The notes under the pieces were generated by a model, which worked only from the letters and a program-made list of their open reading frames with translations, was not told the DNA's origin and did not search any database. From NCBI GenBank assembly GCA_002422545.1, contig DIWF01000027.1, forward strand, positions 247,437 to 311,436: a stretch of 64,000 nucleotides of DNA, written 5' to 3'. This document shows, one piece after another, positions 7,511-15,372 of this stretch. Position 1 is the stretch's first letter. The number at the start of each line of letters is the position of its first letter. The position numbers and the translations under genes were made by a program. Source of the stretch: Firmicutes bacterium UBA6113. Its GTDB lineage: Bacteria > Bacillota > Clostridia > Tissierellales > Sedimentibacteraceae.

Positions 7511-8122
7511 TTATTTGTGCAGTATCGGTGATATTCTTTTGTATATAAGTAGTACTGATGCAGACACTACAATTCCTTTGAATATATTGAAAGGTACAAC
7601 TGCGTACAATACAAAAGTTTTTAAATCTGTAATTGCAGGGTTTAAAGCGCTTCCCATTTCTATAAAGGCCTGAACCGGAGCTCCGTACACTTTTGAATAA
7701 ACAGGGAGAAGCAGGTAATAGTTCATGAATGCTCCAGCAATTGCCATTGCCAGTGTTCCTGCTATAAAGCCTATGATTGCAGTTTTATAAGATTTGTTGT
7801 GTTTGTAGATAAAACCTGCAGGAATAACCAATGAGCATCCTATAATAAAGTTTGCAAGTTCGCCTACACCGCCTGTATCAGTTCCATTTAAAACAAAGTT
7901 TATTAAAATTTTTACCAGTTCAATTGCAGCTCCTGCAGCCGGTCCTAAAGCAAATGCTCCTAAAAGAACAGGAACCTCGCTGAAATCCAATTGATAAAAA
8001 TTAGGGGCGAACCATAGAGGGAAGTCAAACAACATTAAAACTGTTGCCACTGCTGACAATACACCTACTTTTGCTATTACTTTAGCACTTCCTCTTTGAT
8101 TTACTGAAATTTCACTTTTCAT
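7511..8122 (-). CDS. ribU: Riboflavin ECF transporter S component RibU
   Basis: A 203-aa membrane protein with about six hydrophobic segments, the substrate-binding subunit of an energy-coupling-factor importer for riboflavin. Family blocks include FDFPLWFAPNFYQLDFSEVP (residues 34-53), typical of RibU, and the following ALGPAAG stretch. The start at 8122 follows AAGGAGG; the longer reading frame extends into the riboswitch expression platform and is rejected. The FMN riboswitch upstream independently supports the substrate. The shared EcfA/A'/T module is not in this window. Confidence 0.92.
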   Translation of the reverse strand: MKSEISVNQRGSAKVIAKVGVLSAVATVLMLFDFPLWFAPNFYQLDFSEVPVLLGAFALGPAAGAAIELVKILINFVLNGTDTGGVGELANFIIGCSLVIPAGFIYKHNKSYKTAIIGFIAGTLAMAIAGAFMNYYLLLPVYSKVYGAPVQAFIEMGSALNPAITDLKTFVLYAVVPFNIFKGIVVSASVLLIYKRISPILHK

Positions 8123-8159
8123 TATTTTCCTCCTTGTGCCATGCACCATATAAAGATTG

Positions 8160-8197
8160 TCAGAGGCATATAAAAAACCTCTGAAATCTTCAGAGGC
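8160..8197 (-). terminator. Riboswitch expression platform: terminator with competing third segment
   Basis: On the minus strand CCTCTGA, loop, TCAGAGG, then six T forms an intrinsic terminator (8172-8197). A second CCTCTGA copy follows the T-run (complement of 8160-8166) and can pair with the same TCAGAGG, so two mutually exclusive hairpins are possible before the ribU ribosome site. Confidence 0.75.
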
Positions 8198-8230
8198 CAA
8201 ACGTCGATAGTAATTTGCTTACAAAATGCA

Positions 8231-8346
8231 AGTAATCTCTCCTACCATCCAGACTATACTGTCGGTCCTGGAATTTCACCAAGTCAACCTTTCGGCTCGC
8301 GGACTTTACCGCCGGTCGGGAATTTAACCCTGCCCTGAAGATATTT
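8231..8346 (-). promoter_or_regulatory. FMN (RFN) riboswitch
   Basis: The minus strand carries the RFN core in order: CTTCAGGGCAGGGT, AATTCCCGACCGGCGGTAAA, GTCCGCGAGCC, GGTGAAATTCCAGGACCGAC, AGTATAGTCTGGATGG and a closing GAGAGAT that pairs with the 5' end. FMN binding should favour the downstream terminator and shut off ribU. Confidence 0.96.
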
Positions 8347-8509
8347 ACAAAGTCATTATACCATTAATTTTTCATTTGTAAACACCTTTTGCAAAAATAG
8401 TTTGATTTTTTTATCACAAATTTTTACCATATTCCATGTTATATAAATTTATATATACATTTTATCATAAAATCAATTAAGCATAATATTATAGATTAAG
8501 AGGACAAGG

Positions 8510-9454
8510 ATGGAGATGAAAATGAACAGCATTATAAAATTATTGGGAAACAACATAAAAAACATAGTGTCCAAGCAGTCTGAGCTAATTGATATGGAAG
8601 CCGTGGAAATAAGGCTTAGGGTCAACAGCCCTGTGTTTATAAAATTCATCAAAAATGAAATTTTTATGGACAATAACATGAGACTCAGCAAAAAAGACAT
8701 TGATGAAACAATTTCTATCGTAACAAAAAACTCGATTCATGCTTATGAAAAAGAAATAAGAAACGGATACATTACAGTGGAAGGGGGACACAGAATTGGT
8801 CTTGGAGGCGATTGCATCTATGAAGGAAATTTATTTAAGGGTTTTAAAAACATAACAAGTCTTAACATTAGAATTGCAAGGGAATTTCCCGGATGTTCTA
8901 AAAATTTTCTTAAGTTTTTCATCAGTTCAAAACAAAGCATTTATAACACATTAATCATAGGTCCTCCCATGTCGGGCAAGACAACGTTCATAAGGGATGT
9001 TGCTGCAAATTTAAGCGATGGATTCTCAAATCCTCATTTTGAAGGTTGCGACATATCAATCATTGATGAAAGGGGAGAAATATCTTCGGTGTTTGGAGGT
9101 GTTCCACAAATGTATGTGGGAAAAAGATCTGATGTTTTGTCTTACTGCATGAAAAGGGAAGGTTTCTTTATGAGCATAAGGTCTCTTTCTCCAAAGGCAA
9201 TAATATCAGACGAACTTGGATCCATGGATGACTTTGAAACAGTGCAGTACGCTCTGAAAAGCGGCGTTAATATAATCACTACAGCACATGGCTTCAGCCT
9301 TGATGATGTGAAAAAAAACATTTATATGAAGTCAATTCTAGAAAATAATTTTTTTGACAGAGCAGTGATTTTAAAAAGTTATGATAAACCCACTGCTGTA
9401 AAAGAAATTTATGATTTGCAGAGAAATAAGGTGATATACAGTGATGTGGGCTAA
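8510..9454 (+). CDS. spoIIIAA: Stage III sporulation protein AA
   Basis: A 314-aa AAA+-type secretion ATPase, the predicted motor of the SpoIIIA-SpoIIQ channel that links mother cell and forespore. Walker A GPPMSGKT is at about 151-158, a Walker B-like acidic stretch CDISIIDERGEI follows near 182-193, and ISDELGSMDDFE lies near 238. First gene of an eight-gene operon in canonical order. The start ATG at 8510 follows AAGAGGA; two further in-frame ATGs lie within 12 bp, so the exact start is uncertain by up to four residues. Confidence 0.95.
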   Translation: MEMKMNSIIKLLGNNIKNIVSKQSELIDMEAVEIRLRVNSPVFIKFIKNEIFMDNNMRLSKKDIDETISIVTKNSIHAYEKEIRNGYITVEGGHRIGLGGDCIYEGNLFKGFKNITSLNIRIAREFPGCSKNFLKFFISSKQSIYNTLIIGPPMSGKTTFIRDVAANLSDGFSNPHFEGCDISIIDERGEISSVFGGVPQMYVGKRSDVLSYCMKREGFFMSIRSLSPKAIISDELGSMDDFETVQYALKSGVNIITTAHGFSLDDVKKNIYMKSILENNFFDRAVILKSYDKPTAVKEIYDLQRNKVIYSDVG

Positions 9455-9944
9455 AAGTACCATATTTGTTCTCATAATAGTATCAGTTAAATTCATATTC
9501 AAATATATAAACGACTCCGGTGACAAAATTATTGCCAGAATGAAGGAACTGACGGATTTTGCAGAATATCTGAGAATTTATTCCTGTCACATGAAGATGT
9601 CAATTCATGAAATATATGATCAATACGATTTTAAAAGCGGTGAAATCAAGAAGGTTTGCGAAAAAATGATTGAGGCTCTTGAGGAGAACGACAGCAGAAA
9701 AGAATATTTGAAAATAATTGGAAATATTTTGATGACTCCAGATGATTTCAACAGATACTTTGCTGAAATTGTTGATTTTTACGGGAGCACTTATTCGGAT
9801 ATTCTTGATAAAAAGCTTTTATACACAGTCAATGAAATGGAGAATTCAATGAAAAAATATGAAATATCAAACAGTGAGAAGAAAAATCTTAACAACAGGA
9901 TATCATTGCTTGTGGGATGCCTGACGGCTGTAATTTTGATTTAG
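9441..9944 (+). CDS. spoIIIAB: Stage III sporulation protein AB
   Basis: A 167-aa GspF-like protein with an N-terminal membrane helix (residues 4-20), a cytoplasmic helical domain, and a C-terminal hydrophobic segment (about 153-167). Overlaps spoIIIAA by 14 bp. The annotated start is GTG 9441 or the adjacent ATG 9444. Identity rests mainly on position and topology, with the typical LRIYSCHMKMS block after the first helix. Confidence 0.92.
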   Translation: MMWAKSTIFVLIIVSVKFIFKYINDSGDKIIARMKELTDFAEYLRIYSCHMKMSIHEIYDQYDFKSGEIKKVCEKMIEALEENDSRKEYLKIIGNILMTPDDFNRYFAEIVDFYGSTYSDILDKKLLYTVNEMENSMKKYEISNSEKKNLNNRISLLVGCLTAVILI

Positions 9945-9953
9945 GAGGGAGCT

Positions 9954-10151
9954 ATGGATGTAGATTTGATTTTTAAAGTTGGTGCTATAGGCATTGTGGT
10001 TGCAGTGTTTAATCAGATTTTGGCTAAAACCGGAAGGGATGAACAGGCAATGTTTGTGACGCTTGCAGGCGTCATAGTGGTAATGACTCTCATAGTTGGA
10101 ATGATGAATGATTTATTCATGGAGGTTAAATCAGTATTCAACTTATATTGA
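9954..10151 (+). CDS. spoIIIAC: Stage III sporulation protein AC
   Basis: A 65-aa protein with two membrane helices. The family motif is very clear: FKVGAIGIVVAVFNQILAKT followed by GRDEQAMFVTLAGVIVV. A ribosome site GGAGGGAGCT precedes the ATG. Confidence 0.96.
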   Translation: MDVDLIFKVGAIGIVVAVFNQILAKTGRDEQAMFVTLAGVIVVMTLIVGMMNDLFMEVKSVFNLY

Positions 10152-10161
10152 TAAAAATGAT

Positions 10162-10551
10162 ATGTTGCTTGCTAAAATAATTTTCATTGCAGTTATAACA
10201 GTAATACTGAGCATTACCATTTCAAAGTTCAATCCGGAATTCAAAGTCTACATCACTGCAATATTCGGAATACTTGTGGTTTACATCCTGTTCCGGGAAC
10301 TCAGAACCTATGTCTTGGAAATTGTCAACCTGTTTAGCAGGTATAACTTAAAGACTGAGTATTTCAGCACCATATTGAAAATTGTCGGAATAGCGTACAT
10401 ATGTGATTTCATATCGCTTTTGTGCAAGGATTTAAGCTATGAATCCGTGGGCAAAAAGGTTGAAATTGCCGGAAAAATAATCATACTCATCTATTCCATC
10501 GATGTTATAAAGATTTTCCTTGATCAAATACTGCTGCTTGTTAACGGGTGA
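10162..10551 (+). CDS. spoIIIAD: Stage III sporulation protein AD
   Basis: A 129-aa membrane protein. The signature YFSTILKIVGIAYICDF aligns with the SpoIIIAD block of B. subtilis, followed by a conserved AGKIIILIYSIDVI stretch. ATG 10162 is preferred because it places the first helix as in homologues; a longer frame from 10108 would overlap most of the end of spoIIIAC. No good ribosome site is visible, so translation is probably coupled to spoIIIAC, which stops 10 bp upstream. Confidence 0.92.
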   Translation: MLLAKIIFIAVITVILSITISKFNPEFKVYITAIFGILVVYILFRELRTYVLEIVNLFSRYNLKTEYFSTILKIVGIAYICDFISLLCKDLSYESVGKKVEIAGKIIILIYSIDVIKIFLDQILLLVNG

Positions 10552-10555
10552 TGAA

Positions 10556-11695
10556 ATGAAAAAAATAATAATATTTGTTTTAATGATGTCTTTGATCTTG
10601 CTAAACACATTTTCAGCATATGCAAATACACTGGATGAAGCCATAGATGAAATTCCTGTTCATGACCTTGAGGAATACATAAACAACGGCAGTTCATACT
10701 TCAAGGACAACAACATTGAAATAAAGGATCTCATAAAAAAAGCTTTCAAGGGAGAACTTGATATAAGCCTTAAAGATTACATCAGGTACGAACTTGAGAA
10801 CAAACAGGATTTTTACAGAGATTTGTTAAAAACAGGAATGAACGTAGTAGCTATCTGCATGATGCTTACCATAATAAAGTATTTTGCAGATGAAATAAAC
10901 AATCAAAGTGTCTCGGATATTGTGGTTTTATTTTCAGTGTTAATTATTTTTACCATAATCCTGAAGGATGTCTTGTCCATAAAGGACATGCTTAGAAATG
11001 ATTTTGCAAGCTTTAAGACAATTACTGAAGAAATAAATGCCGTGTTCATGGCAGTAATGCTCACATTTGGAAAGTTAAGCATGTTGCAGTTCTTCCAGAC
11101 ATCCCTTAATTATGTCATAGGAATCACAACACAGTTTGTATACAGCTTCACGGACATAATGACGGTAATAATGATTGCGGTAATTCTTGTAAACAACATG
11201 AGCAAACTTATAAACATGAAGCTTTTTTATGGGGCATTGAAAAAGGTCACGCTCTTAATTTTATCCGGCTATATGATTATTGTTGTCATAAATTTTTCTG
11301 TACAAGGATATATATTATATAAAACGGATAATATTTTTATAAGTTCCATAAAAGCGCTGTCACCGTCAGCTGTGCCGATAATAGGCAGCGCAGTGACAAA
11401 TTTCTTCGGAGTGTTTTTAAAAAGCATATTGATGATAAAGGATGTGCTAGGGGTTATTGTGATTGTTTTTCTCTTGTCGGCCTTCGGAGGGTCCCTTGTA
11501 AAAATAGTGCTTGCACTGGTTCTGTACAAGGCTGTTGGAGTGCTCACGGAGCCGCTCAATGAAAATATATCCAAGCTTATTTATGAGATGGCAGATTTGT
11601 TTTACATATACCTCATATGCCTTATCACTCCCATTATCATCGTGACTGTTTATTATTCCATTTTACTAAACTATATGAATAACATATTCGGGTAA
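10556..11695 (+). CDS. spoIIIAE: Stage III sporulation protein AE
   Basis: A 379-aa polytopic protein with an N-terminal signal peptide (MKKIIIFVLMMSLILLNTFSAYA), an extracytoplasmic helical segment rich in charged residues, and six to eight membrane helices. ATG 10556 overlaps the spoIIIAD region closely and follows GGTGATG. The C-terminal block GVLTEPLNENISKLIYEMA is typical of the family. It forms part of the mother-cell membrane channel. Confidence 0.94.
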   Translation: MKKIIIFVLMMSLILLNTFSAYANTLDEAIDEIPVHDLEEYINNGSSYFKDNNIEIKDLIKKAFKGELDISLKDYIRYELENKQDFYRDLLKTGMNVVAICMMLTIIKYFADEINNQSVSDIVVLFSVLIIFTIILKDVLSIKDMLRNDFASFKTITEEINAVFMAVMLTFGKLSMLQFFQTSLNYVIGITTQFVYSFTDIMTVIMIAVILVNNMSKLINMKLFYGALKKVTLLILSGYMIIVVINFSVQGYILYKTDNIFISSIKALSPSAVPIIGSAVTNFFGVFLKSILMIKDVLGVIVIVFLLSAFGGSLVKIVLALVLYKAVGVLTEPLNENISKLIYEMADLFYIYLICLITPIIIVTVYYSILLNYMNNIFG

Positions 11696-11698
11696 TCT

Positions 11699-12151
11699 AT
11701 GAAAAGTACAATTGTAAACATATTAGTATTAATATTGATGTTCAACCTTATCATGATAATATTTCCTGAAGGCAAGACTCAAAAATTTTGCCGAATATCT
11801 TTAAAACTTTTTATCATGATTTATATACTGGACAATATATTTCTTAATGGAAGCATTAATTTAAACTTATTGGATATGCCTGATATTTCGCCGGATTACC
11901 AGAGGGAAATGAGCATACAAAACATTGACCCTGAATTCATAGAGAAATTAAATCAGGATTTTTATGAAGGAGAAGAAGTGATTAAAAACATTGAGCTGAA
12001 TTTTGCAGGAAACATGGATATTGACGTCCTGGTAACAACCAAAGGTCTTATGAGCACAGACAAAACAAAAAAAATAAAAAAAGACATAGCTGAAGTATTT
12101 AAAATCAGTTCAGATAATATAAGAGTAACATCAGGAGGAACTTATGAATAA
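11699..12151 (+). CDS. spoIIIAF: Stage III sporulation protein AF
   Basis: A 150-aa protein with two N-terminal membrane helices (about 5-22 and 35-52) and a soluble ring-building-motif-like domain from about residue 85. Starts 3 bp after spoIIIAE. The family is divergent; assignment rests on position, topology and the IKKDIAEVFKISSDNIRV tail. Confidence 0.9.
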   Translation: MKSTIVNILVLILMFNLIMIIFPEGKTQKFCRISLKLFIMIYILDNIFLNGSINLNLLDMPDISPDYQREMSIQNIDPEFIEKLNQDFYEGEEVIKNIELNFAGNMDIDVLVTTKGLMSTDKTKKIKKDIAEVFKISSDNIRVTSGGTYE

Positions 12152-12707
12152 TTTTATTAAAATGTTTAAAGACAACAAAAATCTTAAATATGCGGTAAAC
12201 ATATTTATATTGCTTGTTATCATTTCTCTGATTCTAAACTTTGACACCACGAAAATAACAGGTAATTTCTCCGATGCAAAACCAGTTTATCAGAACACTC
12301 AGGAAACTGAAACAGACAGCTATGTACAATCATTAGAAAAGAGGTTGGAAGAAATACTGGGAAAAATAGAAAATATGGAAAGCGTCGATGTCATGATTTA
12401 CACAAAGAATACTCCGGAAATGGAGCCTGTTTATGACGAAAACATAAGCAATGAAACAAATATTGAAGTGAACAGCGACGGAACAAGAAGAGAGGTGAAA
12501 AGTGAGACCAGGCAAAGTCAAGTTGTGCTGGGAGGCGACAATCAAGTAGTGGAAAAAACTTATCAATACCCTGAAATCTCGGGAGTTTTAGTGGTTGCAG
12601 ACTATAAAGGAAGTAAAGATATTTATGCTGTTTTATCTAACAGCGTAAAGACTTTATTAGATATCAAATTAAATGATATTGAAATAATTTTATCAGAAAT
12701 GAACTAA
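12144..12707 (+). CDS. spoIIIAG: Stage III sporulation protein AG
   Basis: A 187-aa protein with one membrane helix (17-33) and an extracytoplasmic domain that forms the large channel ring in B. subtilis. The region from EKRLEEILGKIENMESVDVMI through SGVLVVADY is the conserved ring domain. A strong AGGAGG site lies inside spoIIIAF, giving an 8-bp overlap. Confidence 0.94.
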   Translation: MNNFIKMFKDNKNLKYAVNIFILLVIISLILNFDTTKITGNFSDAKPVYQNTQETETDSYVQSLEKRLEEILGKIENMESVDVMIYTKNTPEMEPVYDENISNETNIEVNSDGTRREVKSETRQSQVVLGGDNQVVEKTYQYPEISGVLVVADYKGSKDIYAVLSNSVKTLLDIKLNDIEIILSEMN

Positions 12708-12717
12708 GGGGGTAATT

Positions 12718-13470
12718 ATGATTATGAAAAAGGAAACACTAGTTTTTATAACTTCTTTGGCAATAATATTTATTATTGGCTATGTGAATTTGACAATGTC
12801 TCCGGAGGATACTTTTGATGTTGATGATTATGCACAGGTTGTAGCACCGGGTGAATCAGATACATTGGAGGAAGACATTGCAGAATTTGTAGAAGGTGAA
12901 GAAGTTGCAGAAGGTGAAGAAACAGCACTTGCTGAAACTGAAGGCGAAACTCAGACTGAAGCTTCGGATGGAGATGCTGTAAAAGAAGATTTAGAAACTG
13001 CTGAATCAGAGGATACTGAAGAAGAATCAGACTATGAAATTCTTGGTGATATAACAGACATAACTGACATGAATTCAGCCGAAGCCTCATCTACCGGCAT
13101 TCTTGATACACTCAGTGCAAGTTTTTCAAGTTTCAAACTGAACAAGGATAAGGCAAACATGGACGTTATAGATCATCTTGAAGAAAGCATAAGCAATGCT
13201 TCAATATCAGAAGAAACAAAAGAGCAGTTTGAATCGCTACTTTTAAACAAGAATTCTTACATAGAAGCCGAACAAAATATTGAAATAATGCTTCAGTCAA
13301 AGGGATACAACCAGACAGTTGTAATTGTAGACTCTGACACTATAAAAGTAGTGACAAATGAAACAATTGAACAGGCTGACGCAACCAAGATTCTGGATGT
13401 GATAGTTTCTGAAACAGAATATGAGCCTTCTCAAATAAAAATAGTCAAATTTGATAATATTGATTTGTAA
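12718..13470 (+). CDS. spoIIIAH: Stage III sporulation protein AH with long acidic linker
   Basis: A 250-aa protein with one membrane helix (residues 8-25), an unusually acidic linker, and a YscJ/FliF-like ring domain at the C-terminus (about 150-250) that pairs with SpoIIQ from the forespore. The linker (about residues 50-108) contains roughly 30 Glu/Asp with EGEE-type repeats. ATG 12718 follows AAGGGGG; ATG 12724 is a possible alternative. Last gene of the operon. Confidence 0.94.
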   Translation: MIMKKETLVFITSLAIIFIIGYVNLTMSPEDTFDVDDYAQVVAPGESDTLEEDIAEFVEGEEVAEGEETALAETEGETQTEASDGDAVKEDLETAESEDTEEESDYEILGDITDITDMNSAEASSTGILDTLSASFSSFKLNKDKANMDVIDHLEESISNASISEETKEQFESLLLNKNSYIEAEQNIEIMLQSKGYNQTVVIVDSDTIKVVTNETIEQADATKILDVIVSETEYEPSQIKIVKFDNIDL

Positions 13471-13512
13471 AAATTTTCAACTTCTGATATACTTATTTAA
13501 GGAGGTGCTAAT

Positions 13513-13911
13513 ATGGATAACGAAACTTTTGAATATGGCCAGGTAAAGATTTCTGACGATGTTGTAATAATCATTGCTGGAATTGCAACCAGCGGAGTTA
13601 AAGGCGTAAGTACTGCCCGCACGGGTGTAGCTGAAGGAATTTCAAACTTATTTTCAAAGAATAATTACTCTAAGGGAATAAAAGTAGAAATAAATGAAAA
13701 TACTGTTGTTTTAGACATTTTCATAAATGTTGAATATGGCTACAAAATCAGCGAGGTAGCAAAAGAAGTTCAGGCAGCTGTTAAAAAGGAAATAGAAACA
13801 ATGACAGATTTGCAAGTGGCTTCCGTTAATGTACATGTGCAGAATATAATACAGGAAAAAGAAAAAGATAAGGAAAAAGAAATTATCGAATCTGATTTAA
13901 CAATTGAATAA
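13513..13911 (+). CDS. yqhY: Asp23/Gls24 family envelope-stress protein (YqhY-like)
   Basis: A 132-aa Asp23/Gls24 domain protein. The domain starts with GQVKISDDVVIIIAGIATSGVKGV and ends at VASVNVHVQNI, followed by a charged Lys/Glu-rich tail. In B. subtilis YqhY sits next to nusB, as here, and is linked to acetyl-CoA carboxylase control. Ribosome site AAGGAGGTGC. Confidence 0.93.
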   Translation: MDNETFEYGQVKISDDVVIIIAGIATSGVKGVSTARTGVAEGISNLFSKNNYSKGIKVEINENTVVLDIFINVEYGYKISEVAKEVQAAVKKEIETMTDLQVASVNVHVQNIIQEKEKDKEKEIIESDLTIE

Positions 13912-13919
13912 TATAGCAA

Positions 13920-13952
13920 TATAGATTGACAATTATTAATTGTCAATCTATA
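13920..13952. repeat. 33-nt perfect palindrome between yqhY and nusB
   Basis: TATAGATTGACAATTA (13920-13935), one central T, and its exact complement (13937-13952). There is no T-run on either exit side, so it is not a standard terminator. It may be an operator, an RNA-processing hairpin or a repeat remnant. Confidence 0.75.
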
Positions 13953-14002
13953 ATTGTTTACTACACAAGCATTGCTTTTGTTACAAGAAACTCGGAGGAA
14001 AT

Positions 14003-14407
14003 ATGAAACGAAAAGATACAAGAGAAGAAGCAGTTAAAATAGCATACTGCATGGACATGAACAAGGAATTCGATAAAATGTGCCCGTCCAGATATGTTGA
14101 GCATTTTGAACTCGATGATGTGGATATGGAATATCTCAACAAAACAATAAGCGATATGATTGATCACATGGATGAAATAGACAAAAACATTACTGATAAT
14201 TCAAAAGACTGGAAAATAACAAGGATTGCAAAAGTTGATCTTGCTGTTTTACGAGTTGCTCTTGCTGAATTACTTTACAATGAAAGCATTCCAGACAGTG
14301 TTTCAATCAACGAAGCTGTTGAAATCAGCAAAAAATATTCAAGCGATGATTCACATAAGTTCATCAACGGAATTCTCGGCACAGTTGTAAGGAACATAAG
14401 TAAATGA
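14003..14407 (+). CDS. nusB: Transcription antitermination factor NusB
   Basis: A 134-aa all-helical RNA-binding protein that works with NusE on boxA RNA of rRNA operons. Motifs: MKRKDTREEAVKIAYCMD at the N-terminus, and near the C-terminus SVSINEAVEISKKYSSDDSH followed by KFINGILGTVVR. Start at 14003 after CGGAGGAAAT; an upstream TTG frame would include the palindrome and is rejected. Overlaps the next gene by 4 bp (ATGA). Confidence 0.94.
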   Translation: MKRKDTREEAVKIAYCMDMNKEFDKMCPSRYVEHFELDDVDMEYLNKTISDMIDHMDEIDKNITDNSKDWKITRIAKVDLAVLRVALAELLYNESIPDSVSINEAVEISKKYSSDDSHKFINGILGTVVRNISK

Positions 14408-15372
14408 CAGAATATGTGCTTGGCATTGACACAAGTGCATACACCACATCTATTGCATTGGTTGATGCAAAAAATAACAAAATTGTTGCAGACAAAAGAA
14501 GGGTTCTTTCAGTTCCTATGGGACAGAAGGGTCTCAGGCAGCAGGACGCAGTTTTTCAGCACCTTAAAAACTTCCATGAACTTTACGGAGAAATAAAAAC
14601 AGATTTTAAAAACATTAAGACTGTTGCCGTAAGTTCAAGACCAAGAAATATTGACGGATCGTACATGCCCGTCTTCACAGTTGGTCAGAATTATGGAAAA
14701 ATAATTGCCAAAACCCTAGACTGCAGCTATATTGAGTATTCTCACCAAGAAAATCATATTGCTGCTTCTTTATTTAGAGAGTATAAATCAATAGATGACA
14801 AAATACTTGCTATTCATATGTCGGGGGGAACAACTGAATTTTTAAAGGTAAAAAAAGATATCAAGGGATATTCTGCTGAAATTCTCGGAGGAACTAGGGA
14901 TATAACATTCGGTCAGCTCATAGACAGAATAGGAACACTGATGGAATTTCAGTTTCCTTGCGGCATGTACATGGAAAAATATATAGAAAACATAAGCAGT
15001 TGGACAAAAATCAAGACGCCTGCCATAAGAAAAGCGCAATACATCAACTTGTCAGGAATGGAGAATTTTTACGGCAACTTGTACACAACACAAAAATATT
15101 CAAAACAAGACATAATCTTTTCTTTGTTCAACTATGTGGCTCACTGCATTTTAAGCATAATTGAACAGATTAAACAAGATTATAAATATGAAAATCTCAT
15201 CATTGCAGGCGGCGTTGCGACGAACAGTATAATCAGGAACTTGATTTTGAATAATCTTAAAAATGAATACAACATAATTCTTCCGGAAAGGGAAAATTCA
15301 TCTGACAATGCTGTTGGAACAGCTTTTCTTCCCATTATAGACAGGTGGTACAATGAAATTAAAACCTATTAA
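14404..15372 (+). CDS. TsaD/Kae1-like protein (M22 family paralogue)
   Basis: A 322-aa ASKHA-fold protein resembling TsaD, the Fe-dependent subunit of the t6A-tRNA enzyme. It has the N-terminal GIDTSAYTTSIALVD block, the metal motif SHQENHIAA (His-x3-His), the phosphate loop MSGGTTEFLKV and AGGVATNS near the C-terminus. Regions otherwise diverge from housekeeping TsaD, and many Clostridia carry such a paralogue between nusB and xseA. Exact role unknown. It overlaps xseA by 20 bp. Confidence 0.82.
   Translation: MTEYVLGIDTSAYTTSIALVDAKNNKIVADKRRVLSVPMGQKGLRQQDAVFQHLKNFHELYGEIKTDFKNIKTVAVSSRPRNIDGSYMPVFTVGQNYGKIIAKTLDCSYIEYSHQENHIAASLFREYKSIDDKILAIHMSGGTTEFLKVKKDIKGYSAEILGGTRDITFGQLIDRIGTLMEFQFPCGMYMEKYIENISSWTKIKTPAIRKAQYINLSGMENFYGNLYTTQKYSKQDIIFSLFNYVAHCILSIIEQIKQDYKYENLIIAGGVATNSIIRNLILNNLKNEYNIILPERENSSDNAVGTAFLPIIDRWYNEIKTY

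Noticed and set aside
7511..8200. Longer start of ribU within the riboswitch platform
   Set aside because: It would encode the terminator region; ATG 8122 has a perfect ribosome site.
8380..8509. Sigma-E promoter of the spoIIIA operon
   Set aside because: Several ATATT and CATAAAAT fragments occur in this AT-rich stretch, but none has the right spacing.
12773..13090. Leu/Gln-rich minus-strand ORF opposite spoIIIAH
   Set aside because: It is a shadow of the acidic Glu/Asp-coding linker of spoIIIAH; no ribosome site and low-complexity translation.
14414..14596. Plus-strand ORF inside the TsaD-like gene
   Set aside because: Out of frame with a clear conserved gene and no ribosome site.
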